A stretch of DNA of 64,000 nucleotides from Drosophila persimilis (lineage: Eukaryota > Arthropoda > Insecta > Diptera > Drosophilidae), in the NCBI RefSeq assembly GCF_003286085.1, contig NW_020825289.1:6014001-6078000 (forward strand). Direction: 5' to 3'. Both the position numbers and the translations under genes were made by a program. The notes beneath the pieces were generated by a model. It saw only the letters and a program-made list of their open reading frames with translations, ran no database searches and was not told the DNA's origin. This document shows positions 1 through 11,452 of the stretch, one piece after another. Every line of letters begins with the position of its first letter. The stretch's first letter is position 1.

Positions 1-491
1 GTTCTCCTTTTCTCCTACACATCCATCGCTCTCTTTTACTCCTTCACATCATCTCCCTCTTCTTGTCACTGCCCTTTTCGACGAGTCATAAAGACACTGG
101 GACGAAAAAGTCGGCCGACAGGTCTGTCGTAAAAATTAAAAGAAAATCACAATTTTCTGGTCTCAATTTTGATGGCAAATTTTGAGCTAATTGTTGCTTT
201 TTTTGTCCATGTTTCGTCGGAAGGGGGTGCCTGTGGGGGGAGGGGTACCCGTTTTGATGGCACTTGGAATGTCGTTAATCCCGAAAAGCCAATTTAATGG
301 TTCATGGAACTGAATCAGGCCGAATGTTGATCTGATTCATAAATTTTAGGTTAGACGCGGAACCAGAAGTAGGAGGGAAAACAAGAACGATGAGTAGTAG
401 AAAGAGAAGTAGCAGTAGAAAGAGAAGTAGTAGAGATGTAGAAGTAGAAAGAGACGCAGAAGTAGTTGAGGAGGGGAGCCTGGCTGGCCAT
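1..491. other. Upstream non-coding DNA
   Basis: No gene is seen. The stretch holds a purine-rich block around 385-450 made of repeated agaagtag-type units. Both strands stay open there only because the low-complexity units lack stop codons. Confidence 0.5.
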
Positions 492-798
492 GCTGAAATT
501 TTACAAGGTGGTCCACAAACTCTCTTTTCGGTTCTTATTTTACTCAGCACTACTCTCATATTTTGTGTGAGAGAGAGAGAGAGAGAGAGAAGAAGCGTTA
601 AACAAGCCCCGAAAAGGCCACGCTTTTTCACACTAAGAACCAGTGTCGAAAGTATCGATAGTATCTCTTTTCGCACTCTTTTCGGATCTTATTTTGAGCT
701 CTCTCTCATTAAACATGGCCTCAAAGTGCTCTCCCTAGTGCTGAGCGTAACATAAGCCCCGAAAGTGAGGTTTGCGGGCCACCTTGCATAATTTCAGC
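492..798. repeat. Imperfect inverted repeat upstream of gene 1
   Basis: The left arm at 492-551 begins gctgaaatt, runs through aaggtgg and ends cagcact. The right arm at 737-798 is its reverse complement, beginning agtgctgag and ending atttcagc. By eye the arms agree over most of about 60 positions, with a 2 nt gap. The spacer of about 185 nt contains a (GA)11 run and a TATCGATA motif. A transcript through it could fold into a long stem. It could also be the remains of a foldback-type element. Confidence 0.75.
569..590. repeat. (GA)11 microsatellite
   Basis: Uninterrupted GA dinucleotide run in the spacer of the inverted repeat. GA runs are binding sites for GAGA factor and CLAMP in flies, but function here is inference. 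Confidence 0.85.
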
Positions 799-843
799 TT
801 TCCCACACTAAAAATCAGTATCGATAGTATCGAAAGTATCGAT
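653..843. promoter_or_regulatory. DRE/CGATA cluster upstream of gene 1
   Basis: Exact TATCGATA palindromes lie at 653-660 and 819-826, and a partial copy (TATCGAT) at 837-843. TATCGATA is the DNA replication-related element bound by DREF, and its CGATA half is bound by the insulator protein BEAF-32. Both are typical of fly housekeeping promoters. The cluster ends about 125 nt before the first ATG of gene 1, so it is a reasonable core-promoter candidate. Confidence 0.6.
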
Positions 844-966
844 GCACTATACACGATACATGCTTCCCAGCCGGTGGCCAGCGGGTGTTTGGCAACACTG
901 TGAATGTGAAGCTCTCTGAAAAAGTTTTTCTGGTGAAAATTGTTCGATTTCTGCGAAAAAAAAAAC

Positions 967-2709
967 ATGGACGAGGCTAAGGGAGATAAAAGTATGCGCT
1001 TTCTATCGGTAAGTGGGAACAGGCGTATGCCCTCGAGCATGAATAGAATCTAACAACTGTGCCGCCCCCGAAGCTGAACATCAAAGACTGTCTCGGCTGC
1101 AGCGATGTGAGCGTGTCGTTCCCCCCATCGAACAGTGTGCACGTGCTGCTGTACAAGCTGATGGGGCAGGAGCAGGAGCAGGCCCGCGGCAATATGGCCG
1201 TGACGCCAGTGGCACAGGCCATACAGCTGCTGTGCACTCGGACCTTTCCGGACGCCGAGAGCTTGGAGCGGCTGCCGCTGCTGGAGGTGGGACGCGGCAG
1301 CGTTTCCCTGCGCTTCCAGGTGTTGCAGCCCGAACCCTCGCAAGAGGACAGCGACAGCGACTTGGACCTGGAGCCGTCCACATCGGCGCAGGCAGAAGTG
1401 CGTCTCGAGGAGCGGAAGAAACGCCGCGAGGCTGCACGTAATCGCAAGAAAATCTTCGTAGTCAAAAAGGAGGTGATGGTCGAGCGGCGATTCGACGATC
1501 CCCAGAGTCTGGACTGGGTCACCTATACGGAGAACGGTGGCGAGATCCTTAAATGGCAGCTGGACGAGTTCCACGCTCAGTTCTTCGAGGATCCCCAGTA
1601 CTCGTCCATCCATCTGTGGGATCTGCAGCACAAGTGCGCCGGCAATTGGCTGCAGATCATCCGGGCGGACAGCAATGGCTACAAAAACTTTCAGTGGGTC
1701 TCGAAACGACTAAAATCATTTACTTTTAGGGGCTTGCTACATTTGAGATTCATTCCAGGACCCCGGGCAATCCGTTTGAGATCTTTGCCAAGCTCTTCGT
1801 TCGCAAGAAGCTGGATGAGGAGGATTTGGTGTGCAAATTGGCCGAATCCTGTATTACCGTCAACGAGGCCGTACTCCGCTCGGAGCGTCAGTTCGTGATG
1901 CAGGTGTTCAACCATGTGCGCCGCATATTCGAGTACATCACCATGAAGCAGTACACGGTGTGGTTCCTGGTGCCCGGCGCCCAGGGCCCTCAAAGTCTGA
2001 CCGAAGAGGTATATGCGACCTCTCTGTTTTCCACATGTTTTTCATTGCGTTTTCCTCCGGCAGGATCTCGACTTCGATTTGCGTAATGTGCGCACTTCCA
2101 TCCGTATTGCTGGCGACAACAGGAACATCTTCTGGTGCCAGTCCGATCACAATGTCCACAACTTGCTGATGGTCTCCTTCCAGCTGGCCCTGAGCAGCAT
2201 TGCCAAGCAATCGGTGCTGATTATCAGCCATTTGGATAAGGTTTGCACTGTGCGCCTTTGAGTCTACGTTTCTCTTGATACCCCCCCCCCCGTCCTGTAT
2301 CTTATAGATAGCTGATTTCGTGACCTGGCAGTTTATCACGGCCTCCTACATGAACGACATCTATGCCCGTGGATCCACAGATTCGGTAAGATCCCCAGCA
2401 GTCGCCCATTCCCGACTTTGGTTTCCTTTAATCTACATTCTGTTACAGAAATGGGTCTGCATGCGCTACTTGCAACGCATCGTCGAAATGGCCCAGGCCA
2501 ACTGCATCATTGTCCTCATCGAGTATCCCAGCTTCCTGAGCGTTCTCTCCGACGAGCGGCATGTGATCAAGTGTGAGAAGCAGCCAGACAAGGAATCCTG
2601 GGACGTTAAAGTTGGGTCCGCCGAATCGTCCGAGTCCCGCTTGGAAATCTTTAAGACTGCCATCAATTTGGAGCTAGGCAGTGTCGCGCCCGCCACCCCT
2701 CAAGAATAA
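967..2709 (+). CDS. Conserved fly protein of unrecognised family, 475 aa
   Basis: Six exons join in one frame: 967-1008, 1074-1693, 1759-2008, 2064-2240, 2308-2385 and 2449-2709. They total 1428 nt (475 residues plus stop). The introns are 65, 65, 55, 67 and 63 nt, all GT-AG, and intron 1 carries a CTAAC branch site near 1050. The start is the ATG at 967, which feeds a phase-0 donor (tcg|gtaagt). The N-terminal third is followed by an acidic Ser/Asp stretch at about residues 103-115 and a strongly basic helix at about 124-140 (RLEERKKRREAARNRKK), which could be a nuclear localisation signal. The rest looks globular and mixed, with hydrophobic segments such as SVLIISH and CIIVLIEYP. No signal peptide or membrane helix is evident. 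I do not recognise the family. The length and novel character loosely recall Drosophila ORD (479 aa, meiotic sister-chromatid cohesion), but I cannot confirm that and assign no symbol. Confidence 0.85.
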
Positions 2710-3429
2710 GGCATCTATCAAGCGCACATCCAATTTTAGTTTTACAAATATTTCCTTTGCTCCTCCATTGTTCCATTGCTCGTTTTGTAATTACGCAGCC
2801 GCCGCCGCCGCTGCCGCTCACGGAACAACAACAAGAGCTCCATTCTTCAGCTCCATTTCAATTAGGGTTTTGCTGGCTGTCAGTTTGAATGCCACACAGC
2901 CAGCAAGCCATCACCATCACCATTCTCATCCTCATCCATATCCCTGCCACCACAACAGCAGCAGCAACTGCAACTACAACTACAATGGCTGTCAGTCAAA
3001 GGCACGCGTCATTTGCTGGCGAAATGCATTTTACGTAAACCTAAAAGCATTTTAAGCCAAACCCCAACGCCCACCGCTATCGACCCAGTTAGAAGACAGG
3101 GACCACGGCCTGGAGATGCATTTGGAAGGAGCGACTGTCTGTCTATCTGTCTGGCTGACTTGACTGATTGGCGGTTGTTGGGGTAACTTTTCAACGCAAG
3201 AACATATCCGAATGTGCTACAGAAGATATTTTCATAAAATAGTTAACATTGTTAGTGCCTTTTAGGCGAAGCCGAAGGAAACAGAACACTTTTTTTTTTG
3301 TAGAATCAAAGATATTCAAGATTTGGCATTCAATAAGTGCCTTGGTGGGGCCAAATCTTACATATATAACATATTCTATTCATTCAAAAATAATATCAGA
3401 GAACAACAAGGGATAGATCCCATTTATTT
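2710..3429. other. 3' flank of gene 1
   Basis: Probably 3' UTR followed by intergenic DNA. It holds a GCC-type triplet run at about 2797-2816 and CAN-rich sequence at 2905-2985. The open frame through 2681-3055 is low complexity (Ala and His runs) and is not considered a gene. No AATAAA was found close after the stop; the first clear one is near 3518. Confidence 0.5.
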
Positions 3430-4330
3430 GGAAAAAATACACACATTTTTTTTTTTGGTTGTGTCAAGATGAATTGAAAAAAAATATAAAAAAATACAAT
3501 ATTGAATTGATAACAAAATAAAGCGAGCGAGGGAAATAATCATTACAAAATTGGAATCTCAAATCAAATTTATTTCTCAAAGAAAAAAAAAAATTGGAAA
3601 AAATTCTTTCTTTACAAATACATTTTTTTGTTTATATCCAAATAAAATTAATCCACAAAAATTATGGAAAAATATCAGAAAGAAAATCCACTGTTAAGTA
3701 ACTGAAATAATCTTTAAAAATTCGAGTCTAAAATTAAATCAATGTGCCAAGAGTTTAAGCCACAAAGAAAAATAATAATAACCACAAATAATATAATAAT
3801 AGAACAACAACAACAAGAATGAATAAATGTGAGATTATGGGAAACAAGTCTCTATGTTAATTTTTATTTTTTTATATATCCAATTAAAATTGATCCACAA
3901 AAATTATGGAAAAATATCTGAGAGAAAATTCACTGATAATTAATTGAAAAATAAAGCGAATGAAACAAATAATCATTTCAAAATTCGAATATCAAGTAAA
4001 ATCAATGTTCTAAGAATTTATTCCACAAAGAAAAAGCGAGAAAAACAAATATCAGAGAATAACAAGAAGAGTGAAATAATGTGAGATTATGAGAAACAAT
4101 TCTTTATAGATAAACATTTTTATTTTTTGTATGTCAATATAAAATTGATATCTGAACACAAATCTACTTATAATTAATTGAATAAAGAATGAATGCGAGA
4201 TTATTGGAAAAAAATTCGTTTGTTGTATATCAATACAAATTTGATTTTAAAAAAATGTAAGCAAAAATAAAGCGTATGATTAAATAATCATTAAATAATT
4301 CGACTCTCAAATGAGTTTATTTTTATTTTC
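3430..4330. repeat. AT-rich degenerate tandem repeat block
   Basis: Diverged copies recur. The motif ccacaaaaattatggaaaa is at 3653 and 3895, 242 bp apart. The motif aataaagcg, followed by aataatcatt and an attcga-like stretch, is near 3519, 3950 and 4268. The copies differ by many substitutions and indels, so this is an old local amplification. No coding capacity. Confidence 0.65.
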
Positions 4331-5641
4331 CACTTTAGGGATAGGTTTATTTTTGATAATACATACATATTGTTTGCTATTACTTTTGGAACAACTTATA
4401 CCAGTCAACAGTCAGAAAAATTATGATGATTTAAAAAAAAAAGAAAATGCGTGTTATTAATGTTGAAGAATTTGGAGAGGGATATTATTTGGTTCAATTA
4501 TCTGTTCAGGTTTCTACGGTAGAGGTCCTCTTAGATCATCCTGTTGGGCAAGTCGACTGGGTGGGTATCTTGTTCTTGCAAGACGTCTCTCAAATGTTAT
4601 GCTAACGGAAAAGTAAGTTAATTTTTAGCTAGTTTTAATTTAACACATTTAACGCACACACTTTTGGCGCTACCTTTTGATAGAGAAATTAGTTTCTCTT
4701 TAGCCTGCGGCTCCACGGCTGATGCAGTTTATGCAATTTATTAGTGGGGAAACTGTGGCCGCAGGGTCAAGCGGGCAGCTGGTCGTCTACGCGGATGATC
4801 ATACGAGTAAATATGTGCAGAAAATGCATTAGCCTCGGGGCGACACCGATGCCGTCTAGACAGGTTTCAGCCACACGATGCGTGCCACATTTCGCACCCC
4901 GGCCAGGAGATCGCATGCCACGGCACTCAGGCAAATGACAGGCGCCCACCACCCCCCCAAAAGAGCCACTGTCATCTGTTAATTGCGCAAGGAAATACGT
5001 ACGTGTAAATGTTGTGAATATTATTTTGGGTAGTCTCTAATGGAAGAGCCTAATGGAGGTTAATATATTGAGTAAGTACTTTTCGATGAGTAGAACACCT
5101 GCGTGTGTGGCTCTGTAGGGTATCTTACAGTCCGAAGGTTCACTTGTCTCCCATGCTGCTCCCAAGAGCAGCAGAGAGTGAAAACCAAGTGTAAAAGATG
5201 TCTAATGAAAAATGAAGTGCAGAAGCGAGAAATGTTATATTTCACATGAACTGAAAATTGGTTTCTGTCGTGAACTGTCTTTCGATCGAACAGTCAAAGG
5301 CAGGAAAAACTCAAATAAATGCAAATTTTACTGGTAAATGAAAAGCCAAAAGACTCTATGAAGTATAGAGACTCTTATTTGTATAATTATAAATTAATTG
5401 GCCGTCCGGGACGCCTGCTAGTCCCCTTTTTGTGGCCATTATCGGCGTTTATAGTTATCCAAAAGTCGACTACGGCAGCGGACATATTGGGCCATCTTTT
5501 TACCGACCTTTGACCCTATCACCCCTCCCCCTTAACACATTCGCGGTGGCCGCTCTGGCATAAAAGCGCAACAACAACAAAAAGCAACGAGTATTTAAAA
5601 CTCGTTTCAAGTAAATATTTAAACAGTTTATTATGTTGGGT
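4331..5641. other. Non-coding DNA
   Basis: No gene, RNA or clear repeat was seen. Only short chance open frames occur, around 4744-4950 and 5060-5510. Confidence 0.5.
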
Positions 5642-5662
5642 GGGGGGGGGGGGGGGGGGGGG
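5642..5662. repeat. Poly-G run, 21 nt
   Basis: Twenty-one consecutive G, preceded by gttgggt. It may form G-quadruplexes, and its length is prone to sequencing error. Confidence 0.85.
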
Positions 5663-6240
5663 CCCTGGGGTTCCTGCCACACACACAAACAGGGACACAC
5701 ATGTGGGCGTGGCATGCTGCACCCGCACTGGTGCCCCAAACCGCGCCTCGTGTTCGCTGGTTTTGTAAAATGGCGCGTGCAAAAATGTGCTTCCAAAAGG
5801 AAATTTAAATTTGAATTAATTATGAAGCCCCGCCTGGATTCAGGCTCCCGCCTGTCCTGCGTCCTGCATCCTGGCAGCTCTTGCAATTTGTTGTTGTCAT
5901 TGTGGTTCTGCGGGTGTCTATGGATACACACACACACACAGAGAGCAGGTCCTGTGGGGTCCCTGGTTGCGGGGGCGTGCGAGCGTGTGTTTGCCTTGAT
6001 GTGGCATTTGTTGCATTTACCAAATAACAAACAACAGCACTTAGCCGCCCCCTCGATGAGGTAGAGGGGTGGACCCTTAGTGGGTCAAAGTTCCGCCTGA
6101 ATTTGTGCTGAAATGTTTTTCAATAATTATTTAGCCCAAAAAACAAGGGAATTAACGATCGAAGTGTCGGAAAATATAAAAATTAGCAAGAAATAAAGAA
6201 CCAGTGAATCCATCATTCAAGAAATTCCATTTGTAAGGCA
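5663..6240. other. Non-coding DNA
   Basis: Contains a short CA/GA run near 5928-5945. Overlapping open frames on both strands look like chance. No gene is seen. Confidence 0.5.
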
Positions 6241-6415
6241 ACACATATTAACCCTAACCAACCCCATATTAGCCCTTACCGATATTAACCCTAACCGATC
6301 CCGATATTATACTGCGATAGGTTTTATGCGATATTATTCTGCGATATGATACTGGGATAAGTTTTACGCGATATTATTCTGCGATATGATACTGCGATAA
6401 GTCTGAGGCGATGAT
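6241..6415. repeat. Small satellite: CCCTAA-like motifs plus 40 bp units
   Basis: The left part (6246-6300) repeats atattaaccctaacc-like motifs. The right part has two adjacent 40 bp units at 6328-6367 and 6368-6407, both starting gcgatattattctgcgatat and nearly identical. A third, partial and degenerate unit precedes them. Confidence 0.75.
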
Positions 6416-9400
6416 TTCGACGATCGACAAGAAAAGAGAAAAGACGTGACTAAAAAACTAAACGAAGAGTGGCGCCACACATTCAAAGTTCTTCCGAGAA
6501 GCACTCCAGGAATCTCAAAAACATTTCCGATCTGAAATTATTTCCCATATGATGGGGGAGTTGGGCGAGGTGGGCGGTGGGCGGTACAGGTGAAATCATC
6601 CATTCAAGTGTCATTAATTAGTCGGGGGTGAAGCCACACCAGAAACAACAATCGATGGTGTCCGCAGGACAAACAACAGTATCCACTAGATGAAGCTCAA
6701 ATTGATGGGACTAGAGGCGGGGTGTGTAGGTGGAGTAGCGGAGAGTTTCAGCATTTGTGTTTAATTACAAAATATTCCAAAGCGAAGGGGGGATGTACAT
6801 TCCATGGAAATTGATTGGTTCGGAGCCTATAGCTTGCAGCGAGAGAAGGGAGAGAGGGGTGGGGGGAGGGGGGGATGCAGAATTGGCGGATTCACCCCCA
6901 CGTCAGTGCCAATGATCCAGTGCAATGGACAGAGGCCGTTGACGTTGCTAACCCAATTAAACTGTCGCCCGGCCACACCAGACGACGAGAGAGATGCCTC
7001 ATCCGTACGCGTCCCAACCCCGCCCCCTCCGCACTCTTCCGTGGGTGCTTATTCACCCCCCCCCCTTCAGCCTACTGATTGAAGAAGCAACTGTTTGACC
7101 AGGGCTCTGTTCCCTCTCTCTCTCTCCCTCCCACTGTTCGGTTCCGTCCGGTTCTTTGGTCTGGCACTTTGCCCAAATAAACCGCAAACCGCCCACCCCG
7201 TTTTTCACGCGGCTTCAATAGCAATTTGGTGAAATTCCTTTTTAATTTCAACCGCAGTTCCGCCTCCAACACCAACCGCTTGCGCCATTGAATTTTGAGC
7301 CTAGAGATGGCACCGTGATGGACGGAATGGAAAGGATTGGGCCTAGAGATGGCAAATTTGATGGCTGCGGTCTGTTGAAGAACAAGTAAGATATTTTGGG
7401 GAATATTATATCATTATTTTACTCACAATTATTGTCTGGGGAATACGAGTGTGTGTATGGATTGCACTGTGAAGAAAACTCACCTGAAATTAGAAAGAAA
7501 ATATTAGCACAGGTAAGACCTTATTTAATTAAAAGCATTTAAAGTCTACGATCTATGGGAATATTCTTAAACATTTCACTTTAAAAAGGTTCTTAGAGGT
7601 TCCCAAAGGGTTCTTCTTCTCGCTGGCTATCCTTAATCGGATTCCTAATCAAATCCCTCATAGATTGCTTCAGTCTGTGCAGCCACTTCTCTTCCCTTGC
7701 AACGAATCGAATCGAATGTTTTGTTTTAGTTATCGCCTGCCAGCGCCTACTGCCTGTCCCTGTGGCAGGACAGGACAATTTTCAGCACCATAAACGGCTT
7801 AAATTTCATTAGCATCACAGGCTAGACATCGTAGAGAAGCCAACAAAAAGCTAGACATCATCGAGAGCCCAACAAAAAACGTCGAAAAGAAGAGGGAAAA
7901 TCTCCCAAACAACAGATGAAAATCCCTCCGATACGATGTGCGGCAGACTTTCCCTCTCTCCCCGTGTCTGAGCCCAAATCAAATTTTGTGCTTAATGCTT
8001 GCGAATAAAAAAGAGGCGTCACAGAGGCGAGGCGTGGCTCGTTGTTTGAGTTGAAAGAAAACAAAATTTAAGCAAAATTCCGCTCAAAAATTGTAATTGT
8101 CTTGTCTTCTCTCTCATATTTGCGATGTGTAAATATGCGAAAAATTGTTTTTCTCACATTTTCTTCTGTTGATTTTGGGATCGGGGGGTCCTCCAGTGTT
8201 TAGAGCCTTGGTTTTTGTTGAACTTCTTCAAAGTTGGCCCAAACCAAGCCCATGTTTCGTGCATTTCATTTGTGCTTATGCAATTATCTTTCTGTTAACG
8301 AAGGAAAATGGAGTGAAAATTCTGTTAGCAAAAGGAAAATTGCCTTTCCTTTGCCCCAAAAAATTATTTGCACAATTGAACAAACTCCTGGTTCATTTTG
8401 TTTGGTTTCCTTTGCTTAGGAATATATATTTTTTTTAATTAGTTTTTTGTTTTGGCAAGTAATTGATTTTCCTCTGTGTGTGTGTGTATGCGTATGCGTG
8501 TGCGAGTGTGTGTGTGGTTTTCCCTTTAAGGTAAACAGCACCAAAAAGTCAATAAATAATTTCATTTTGTTATCACACGGATAAATGCTTTGCTTGGCAA
8601 ATGTTTTGCAAAATATTCAGGATTTCAGCGATTATGTCAATATGTGGATTATGGTGGCCGATATGTATCCGTCGCTACACCGGAGCAATAGATACTCTAG
8701 AGTATCCGTTTTCACCCTTAAATTGTAACTTTTTTGTACATTTTACACCCGTTTTTAAGTCCGTCTGCGAGCATTTAGCGAGCCTTTGGTCGTCGCTGAT
8801 CTTTGGATCTAATCTATAATCATTCCTCCTATGGCAATATATTGTATGGTAGAGAATCCACAAAAACATCGAGAAATTTTGCTTTTCATATATTTCGAAT
8901 ATGGAAGGGTTTTTGCTCCAGGAATCTGCTCGGAATCATGATACCCTCTTTAAGGGCACTCCCTAGACAAAATGTTTAAACAAAAGCTCACAAGCACACG
9001 CACACATACACATTCGAGTTTCATAAATACTTAAATTTCCACTAGATTTGCCAATGTAGAAAAAGCAAAATTTCAATTATCATTAGCTGGCAAATGTTTT
9101 TCTCTTTTCTGGCATTCAACAATAATACTATAATATTTATAAAGTGTAAATAAGATCGGACTGAATTATGATGTACATTTGGGAATTTAATTATCAAAGG
9201 TTTTTTTTTTCGAATAAACAGTGCAATAATTGCCATAAAAAACGAGCACAAATGGAGGAAAATGAGCCATTACAAAACCCGCAGCCAATTGGCAATTAAA
9301 AAAATAACAATTACAGCCAAATGAGTTAAATAAGTTTAGCGTAAAATTGAACAAAAACAAAAACAAAAAAATCAAACACCAAACGAGGGGGAACGTTGTG

Positions 9401-9427
9401 AGTTGCTGCGGAGACCGCAACTCTACA
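6416..9427. other. Non-coding DNA
   Basis: No gene is supported. It holds a two-copy 29 bp repeat at 7821-7878 and a short direct repeat gcctagagatggca at 7298 and 7341. A GT-rich run lies at about 8476-8515 and C runs near 7056. The hydrophobic open frame at 8145-8438 has no start context or family likeness and is treated as chance. Confidence 0.5.
7821..7878. repeat. 29 bp direct repeat, two copies
   Basis: Copies start at 7821 and 7850 with gctagacatc and end with caacaaaaa. A few substitutions separate them. Confidence 0.75.
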
Positions 9428-10061
9428 TTTATACCCGATACTTAGTCAGTATGGCTCTCCTCCGGCAGACGGCGCTAATATTAAACAAAGACAAACAGTG
9501 CGTGCGAGAGAGACAGAAAATTAGTCTGAGCGTGACGTCGGGCGCTGCGTAGCCAGTGCAAATTGATTTGTTCCTTTTGGCTATACAAATTATCTGATCT
9601 GATCCAGATTTAGCAACCGGATAGATATGGTCGTTATCTATGATTCTGCGTTTTTAGTTTTCTCGATTCTGCAATATTGTGGATGTCCCAGATTTTCGTC
9701 ATTTGAGGGGGCGGAAGGGGGTGTGGTGAAATTTTGACACAAAACGGTCAAGGTCCGATATCACAGGAGTGTGGATACCAAATTTGGTTGCTCTGGCTCT
9801 TATAGGTTCTGAGATCCTTGAACTCATATTTTGCAATTGGCAAAACTGACCATGAAACCTGTGTGTTAGAGAGAGACAGAGCGAGAAAGAATGATATTGT
9901 TTTCTTGATTCTGGCTATAATAATTATACGATCTGGTTCAGATTTGGCACTCTAGAACATATAGTCATCCTCTACGATTCAGCGTTTTCTGTTTTCTCGT
10001 ATCTACCACAAATCTAATATACCCTAATACTCATTTTGAGTATCTGAGTATCGGGTATAAA
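9428..10061. mobile_element. Non-autonomous TIR element, obscura-group-like
   Basis: The ends are perfect inverted repeats: TTTATACCCGATACT at 9428-9442 and its reverse complement AGTATCGGGTATAAA at 10047-10061. The 634 bp interior is non-coding and includes a gtgcgtgcgagagagacaga segment and a gggggcggaagggggtgtgg segment. From memory this closely resembles a very abundant non-coding repeat of the D. pseudoobscura lineage. I cannot give its family name with certainty (SGM/ISY-like or another MITE). No transposase is present, so it would need one in trans or be inert. The target-site duplication is unclear because the ends are TATA-rich. Confidence 0.75.
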
Positions 10062-10415
10062 AATAAACAGTGGCAGCCTTACTTAAACTTGCCTTAAACA
10101 CACACTTTTTTAAAAAAGATATCATTTTTTTTTTTCTATAAATTAATCAATATTCTATGGGATTGGCTAATTTTTATACGCGTGACTTTATAGCATTATT
10201 TTGTAGAATTTTTTAAACAAAAAATGGTCTACAATTTTTTGTAAAAAACTATTGAAACCAACCATGTTCGATGTTTTTAATATTTCGTTGCTAAACCATT
10301 CTCGTACTTTGGAAGTTCCTTAGCCTTTCAGTTGAATGTCTTCCGAATTGTGTCATAATTTTGGTGGCACATCAATCACTATGGGGTGCGCCACCCCTTT
10401 TGTTGGCGAAGTTGG
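10062..10415. other. Non-coding DNA right of the TIR element
   Basis: AT-rich, with T and A runs. No gene or repeat was recognised. Confidence 0.5.
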
Positions 10416-10813
10416 GGACCAATGGGTTTCGGCAGCATTGCATTGATGGATGCCCAAGCGTGTAATTAGCTAATAAGCTTATGAGTAATAGAGGGGTTGG
10501 TGTTCGGAATGGGGGGAGTAGCTGCCTCCGTGCCATAACACAAAAATTTCTGCGACCAATGGAGCCTGGGCGACCGTGGCCCGTCTTGGGGGTCAAACTC
10601 TTTCTGCCGAATTCTCATTGGCCATGCATAGATATGTACATATATGGCTGTCCTGGCGTCTATATATAAGCTGGTTGGGGTGCTGAATGGGGTGGCCAGC
10701 GCACGGATGCAACTCCAGCAGAGTTGGGTCCTTTTCCTCCAATGGGTCTCGGCATATACTCGTGATGAAAGATGCAATTATGGATGCCCAAGCGTGTAAT
10801 TAACTAATAAGCA
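10416..10813. repeat. Local duplication with 334 bp offset
   Basis: The sequence tggatgcccaagcgtgtaat, followed by ta(g/a)ctaataagc, occurs at 10447 and 10781. An upstream anchor caatgggt(t/c)tcggca is shared near 10420 and 10740. The right copy has an insertion between the anchors. This reads as a tandem duplication that has since diverged. Confidence 0.7.
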
Positions 10814-11452
10814 GAAGGAGTTTCTGCTTCCGTCCGATAATAGTTCGAGTTATTTTCAATTGTACAACTATATCGGCTCATCCTCCTCCCGGCTGTTTTA
10901 TCACAAGGCGGCAGCATCTGCCCTTTTCAGAGCTCCATCCACCTTAGGTCAGCCTCCCACAGCCTACAGCCTACAGCCTACAGCCACTGCGAATGCAGCA
11001 GGAAACAAAAGGATATCTGCAGGAGTTGCACCCATCCGCTGGCCAGCGATGGGGTATGAATAGATGCCCCCCAATAAGGACAAGAAACAGTTTCAAATCA
11101 AACTCCGAGGTTTCAAGACGTTCCACATGCAACCACTCGTAACACTCCATGGTATCTGTGGTGCAGTGATTCAAAGTACATAAATATCGACTGATAAAAA
11201 GTGTGAACAATAAAACATTTAGTCGAGTGTCACACTTACACAAGAGAACGGAAAACCTAGAGCTTGTACCTAGTAGTTTTGGATGGTCGCATGCTGTCGG
11301 CTTATTTTTGGGTATCTATCCATCCTGGAACCGACAGAAAAGCCTCTGGGGCCAATCATCTTTACCGATTTCTGATTCTAGTACACTTCCGGACAAGTAT
11401 ATTCTTAAATAGTTAGTTAGAAAACATACATATAAGTATAATATATAAGTAT
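10814..11452. other. Non-coding DNA
   Basis: Includes a short triple repeat of cctaca(g) at about 10961-10984. No gene is seen. Confidence 0.5.

Noticed and set aside
302-755. Overlapping open frames of 120 codons on both strands upstream of gene 1
   Set aside because: They cover purine-rich and inverted-repeat sequence, show Ser/Leu or Ser/Arg low complexity and have no splice or promoter logic of their own.
1694-1729. A 32-36 nt intron ending at ttttag (1729) in gene 1
   Set aside because: Too short for normal fly splicing. Using the acceptor at 1758 gives a 65 nt intron and keeps the frame through the remaining exons.
6246-6300. Interstitial telomere repeat
   Set aside because: CCCTAA motifs are irregular and fly telomeres are built of retrotransposons, so this is a local repeat.
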